Of a stretch of 20,336 bases of DNA, positions 17,930-20,336 are shown in pieces. The stretch is from assembly GCA_015680685.1 (NCBI GenBank), contig MNCI01000242.1, forward strand, positions 1 to 20,336. Reading direction: 5' to 3'. Every line of letters begins with the position of its first letter. Position 1 is the first letter of the stretch. Source of the DNA: Gnetum montanum. Taxonomy: Eukaryota > Streptophyta > Gnetopsida > Gnetales > Gnetaceae. The notes below the pieces were generated by a model. The model saw nothing but the letters and a program-made list of their open reading frames with translations. It was not told the origin of the DNA and did no database searches. A program made the position numbers and the translations under genes.

Positions 17930-18133
17930 ACCACATGCATGGAAGCTAAAGAATCAGTGCAAGGGAGTTGAATCTTTACTTGATTAATGCCCGCTAACCC
18001 CTGAGCTTCCTATTCGTCTCTTTGTATTCTCTCACATGCACGCACCACATGGATGGAAGCCAAAGAGTCACTGCAAGGGACACCCCCCGACCCTTGGGCT
18101 CCCCATTCATCTCTTTGTATTCCCTCATGTGTA
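17930..18133. repeat. ~115-bp repeat family, right cluster (two units)
   Basis: Two units (about 17930-18047 and 18048-18133) of the family also found at 15008-15176: ACCACATGSATGGAAGCYAA, RGAATCAGTGCAAGGGA, CCCTTGGGCTCCCCATTCAT, TCTTTGTATTCYCTCAC. The second unit lacks about 30 bp in the middle. It begins exactly after the N that ends the LINE derivative. Confidence 0.75.
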
Positions 18134-18142
18134 GGGTCTGAC

Positions 18143-18280
18143 GTGGGTAATAATGAATATTTATTATTATAAATAGTGGGTAATATTGAATATTTATTAT
18201 TATTATAAATGGTGATGGTTACGATTATAGTAATAATGAATATTTATTATTATTATAAACGGTGATGATTATGGTTATAG
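18143..18280. repeat. Short TTATTA-rich tandem repeat, three units
   Basis: Three units of 34-54 bp (18143-18176, 18177-18230, 18231-18280), each with TAATAATGAATATTTATTAT (or one change) followed by TATAAAYGGTGATGRTTA in the last two. Non-coding. Confidence 0.75.
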
Positions 18281-18556
18281 TGACGATTATAATCATGGCA
18301 ACGGTTAAGGTGATGACAATTACGGTGTGATGCAATATTTAAAGATATTGAACTTAGGCATCGTGTTACAAGATTAAAAGGTGCAATATTGGAATTCATG
18401 CATTTTTAAAAACATGGATTTTGTTGCTATTAGTCTTAATAGAGACGGTGAAGAACACTCTCTTTAAGATCAGCAACAACAACCATCTATTGCAACAAGT
18501 AGTGCAACAACTATGTACTGCAACAAGTAATGCAATCTCTACTTATATGTGAAAGT
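18281..18556. other. Unassigned stretch preceding the helicase remnant
   Basis: About 275 bp, AT-rich, with TGCAACAAGTARTGCAA repeated near 18495-18533. No coding match identified. If the Helitron body extended here it has decayed beyond recognition by eye. Confidence 0.3.
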
Positions 18557-19027
18557 GCAAGGGTAATGCTTATAGGTAACCTTTGGCCTGAAGCAGGATT
18601 GGTGAATGGTGCACTTGGCATGATTCACAGTATTATGTATCCTTAAGGTAAATAGCCACCTGCATTACTATTATACGTTATTGTTGATTTTGACTCCTAC
18701 ATCGAATGTGCCTTTGATAATGGTAATCTTGATCATGTGCCAATTATACCTGTGGTTCGAGGAGCATCTCCTTAGTCACCATTATAGTTAGCATGGGCCA
18801 TAACTATTCATAAATCTCAAGGAATGACACTAGATAAGGCTACTATTCACATTGGTTTAAGAGAAGTTATGGGTCTAACGTTTGTTGCATTATCTGGAGT
18901 CAAGACCATTGATTCTTTAAAGATTCATTTTCTTTTTCATGTGCAAAAATACAGAAAGATTTCAGATGTTAAACATTTCCAAAGTAGAATTGCACAAGAA
19001 GTTCATTTTGCTCAGTTGGAGAATTAG
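18557..19027 (+). pseudogene. Helitron RepHel (PIF1-like) helicase C-terminus
   Basis: One frame throughout, with four in-frame stops: ARVMLIGNLWPEAGLVNGAL, then YVIVDFDSYIE, VPIIPVVRGASP, LAWAITIHKSQGMTLDKATI, GLTFVALSGVKTIDSLKIH, and RIAQEVHFAQLEN before the terminal stop. These are the last conserved motifs of PIF1-family SF1B helicases in plant Helitron transposases, rolling-circle transposons. Motif V (ITIHKSQG-TLD) is intact. Motif VI, normally VALSRV with the arginine finger, reads VALSGV. The Rep nuclease and helicase motifs I-III are not in the window or are lost. The end at LEN-stop matches the usual C-terminus of these proteins, so this is the true 3' end of the gene. Confidence 0.87.
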
Positions 19028-20085
19028 GCATATTGAGTTCACACTTATCATTGTATTTTGCCTTTTGCTCAATCCTATTATACAACTCTGTCATGTTTGT
19101 TGCAATAATTGTGCAATGTATTCCTTCATCAACATATACAAAATATAAAACTTTTATTTTAATCAATTTATGTTTACCAATATATATTATTTGGAATGCA
19201 AATAGTGATGATAACTTAAAAAATAAAAAAAATAATTAAATTATACTCATAGCCCGTGAAACCGCTACACAAGAAAACTTACGGGTCTAACGTTTGTTGC
19301 ATTATCTGGAGTGAAGACCATTTATTCTTTAAAGATTCATCCTCCTTTCCATGTGCAAAGATACAGAAAAATTTCAGATGCTAAACATCTGTAAGTAGAG
19401 TTGCACAGGAAGTTCGTTTTGCTCAATTAGAGAATTAGGCATGTTAAGTTCACACTTATCATTGTATTTTGCCTTTTGCTCAATCCTATTATGCAGCCCT
19501 GTAATGTTTGTTGTAATAATTGTGCAATGTATTCCTTCATCAACATATACGAAATATATAAACTTTTATTTTAACCAATTTATGTTTACCAATATATATT
19601 ATTTGGAATGCAAATAGTGATGATAACTTAAAAAAAAAATTAAATTCTATTCATAGCCCGCGAAACCGCTACACAAGAGAACTTACGGGTCTAATGTTTG
19701 TTGCATTATCTGGAGTCAAGACCATGGATTCTTTAAAGATTCATCCTCCTTTCTATGTGCAAAGATACAAAAAAATTTCAGATGCTAAACATCTGTAAGT
19801 AGAATTGCACAAGAAGTTCGTGTTGCTCAATTGGAGGATTAGGCACATTAAGCTCACACTTATCATTGTATTTTGCCTTTTGCTCAATCCTATTATATAG
19901 CTTTGTAATGTTTGTTGCAATAATTATGCAATGTATTCCTTCATCAACATATACGAAATATATAAACTTTTATTTTAACCAATTTATCTTTACCAGTATA
20001 TATTATTTGGAATGCAAATAATGATGATAACTTAGAAAAAAAAATTAAATTCTACTCATAGCCCGCGAAACCACTCCACTAGCTT
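18869..20085 (+). repeat. Helitron 3' end present as three tandem ~405-bp copies
   Basis: Copies start at GGGTCTAAYG (18871, 19283, 19687; spacing 412 and 404). Each contains the last ~50 codons of the helicase and ~240 bp of 3' non-coding sequence ending in CATAGCCCGYGAAACC. Copies 2 and 3 share changes absent from copy 1 (HPPF for HFLF, a GTAAGTAG in place of TTCCAAAGTAG), so they are closest to each other. The last copy ends CCACTCCACTAG at about 20077, where the others have CCGCTACACAAG. A CTAG terminus suits a Helitron, but the usual hairpin just before it is not clear. Confidence 0.8.
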
Positions 20086-20257
20086 TTATATATATATATA
20101 CATAAATTGGCCGAGATGATTTAAAAAAAAATGATGTTAACCAAGCCTGACTACTGGACGAGGTAACAAGATAACTAAAAATGGAATCATTCACCCCTCC
20201 TCTGTTTCTCTACCATTTACCCAATTTAGTTTTACCTTCTTGGTCAAGTTTGCTCTT
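20086..20257. other. AT-rich stretch after the Helitron end
   Basis: Starts with a TA run (20087-20100). No gene or known element recognised. Confidence 0.35.
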
Positions 20258-20336
20258 TCTCTATTTGTTCATGGCGTTTTTGAGAAATAAATCTCTTGCA
20301 TAAATAATGCTCAAAAACACCATAAACAAACAAAGA
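20258..20336. repeat. Inverted repeat with 27-bp arms at window edge
   Basis: Left arm 20258-20284 and right arm 20310-20336 pair at 23 of 27 positions around a 25-nt loop. Perfectly pairing blocks include GTTTTTGAG with CTCAAAAAC. The right arm ends exactly at the window edge, so the element may continue. No coding content. Confidence 0.8.

Noticed and set aside
18480-18535. TGCAACAAGTARTGCAA direct repeats as a CRISPR-like array
   Set aside because: Too few, too short and irregularly spaced, in a plant nuclear context.

Overview
This window looks like a repeat-rich, gene-poor stretch of a land-plant nuclear genome, most likely a seed plant with a large genome. The evidence is the mix of plant-type LINEs (DUF4283 ORF1, zf-RVT ORF2), plant Ty3/gypsy gag-pol, a plant-type Helitron helicase tail and a plant subtilase fragment. 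I cannot name the genus. I see no intact host gene, rRNA, tRNA or CRISPR array. Nearly every recognisable coding sequence is a decayed transposable-element fragment. Much of the longest open reading frame content is non-coding shadow.

Layout: 1-1200 is AT-rich and unassigned, with a 29-bp tandem duplication and an A-rich tail. 1205-2085 is a degenerate LINE ORF2 fragment (end of endonuclease into early RT). 2090-3587 is unassigned C/CATG-rich DNA ending in a TATA-like box, possibly LTR or leader. 3588-8805 is a plus-strand Ty3/gypsy pol pseudogene (RT, RNase H remnant, integrase). It is disturbed twice. First, 4607-4988 is inverted and bounded by N bases, with a 105-bp inverted duplication, which looks like an assembly join. 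Second, a GC-rich insertion at 5925-8289, with a 15-bp target-site duplication and a poly(A) tail, sits inside the integrase. That insertion joins a 5'-truncated LINE ORF2 end to an unrelated gag-like/coiled-coil coding segment and a perfect 134-bp tandem duplication.

8806-11350 is AT-rich and non-coding, with a degenerate ~185-bp tandem repeat upstream of a TATA box. 11570-14620 is a minus-strand gypsy fragment (protease, gag, leader, possible primer-binding site). 15000-18135 holds a ~115-bp repeat family on both sides of a broken plant subtilase fragment (15425-16160), an AT-rich palindromic stretch and a LINE derivative with ORF1 joined to a 3' tail. 18143-18280 is a TTATTA-rich tandem repeat. 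18557-20085 is the C-terminal end of a Helitron RepHel helicase, whose last ~400 bp is present three times in tandem. The window ends in a 27-bp-arm hairpin.

The elements do not form a working pathway. The interest lies in nested insertion history: the gypsy element is older than the chimeric LINE insertion, and the Helitron end was copied in tandem after its helicase had already acquired a disabling change. All assignments rest on reading translated motifs by eye.
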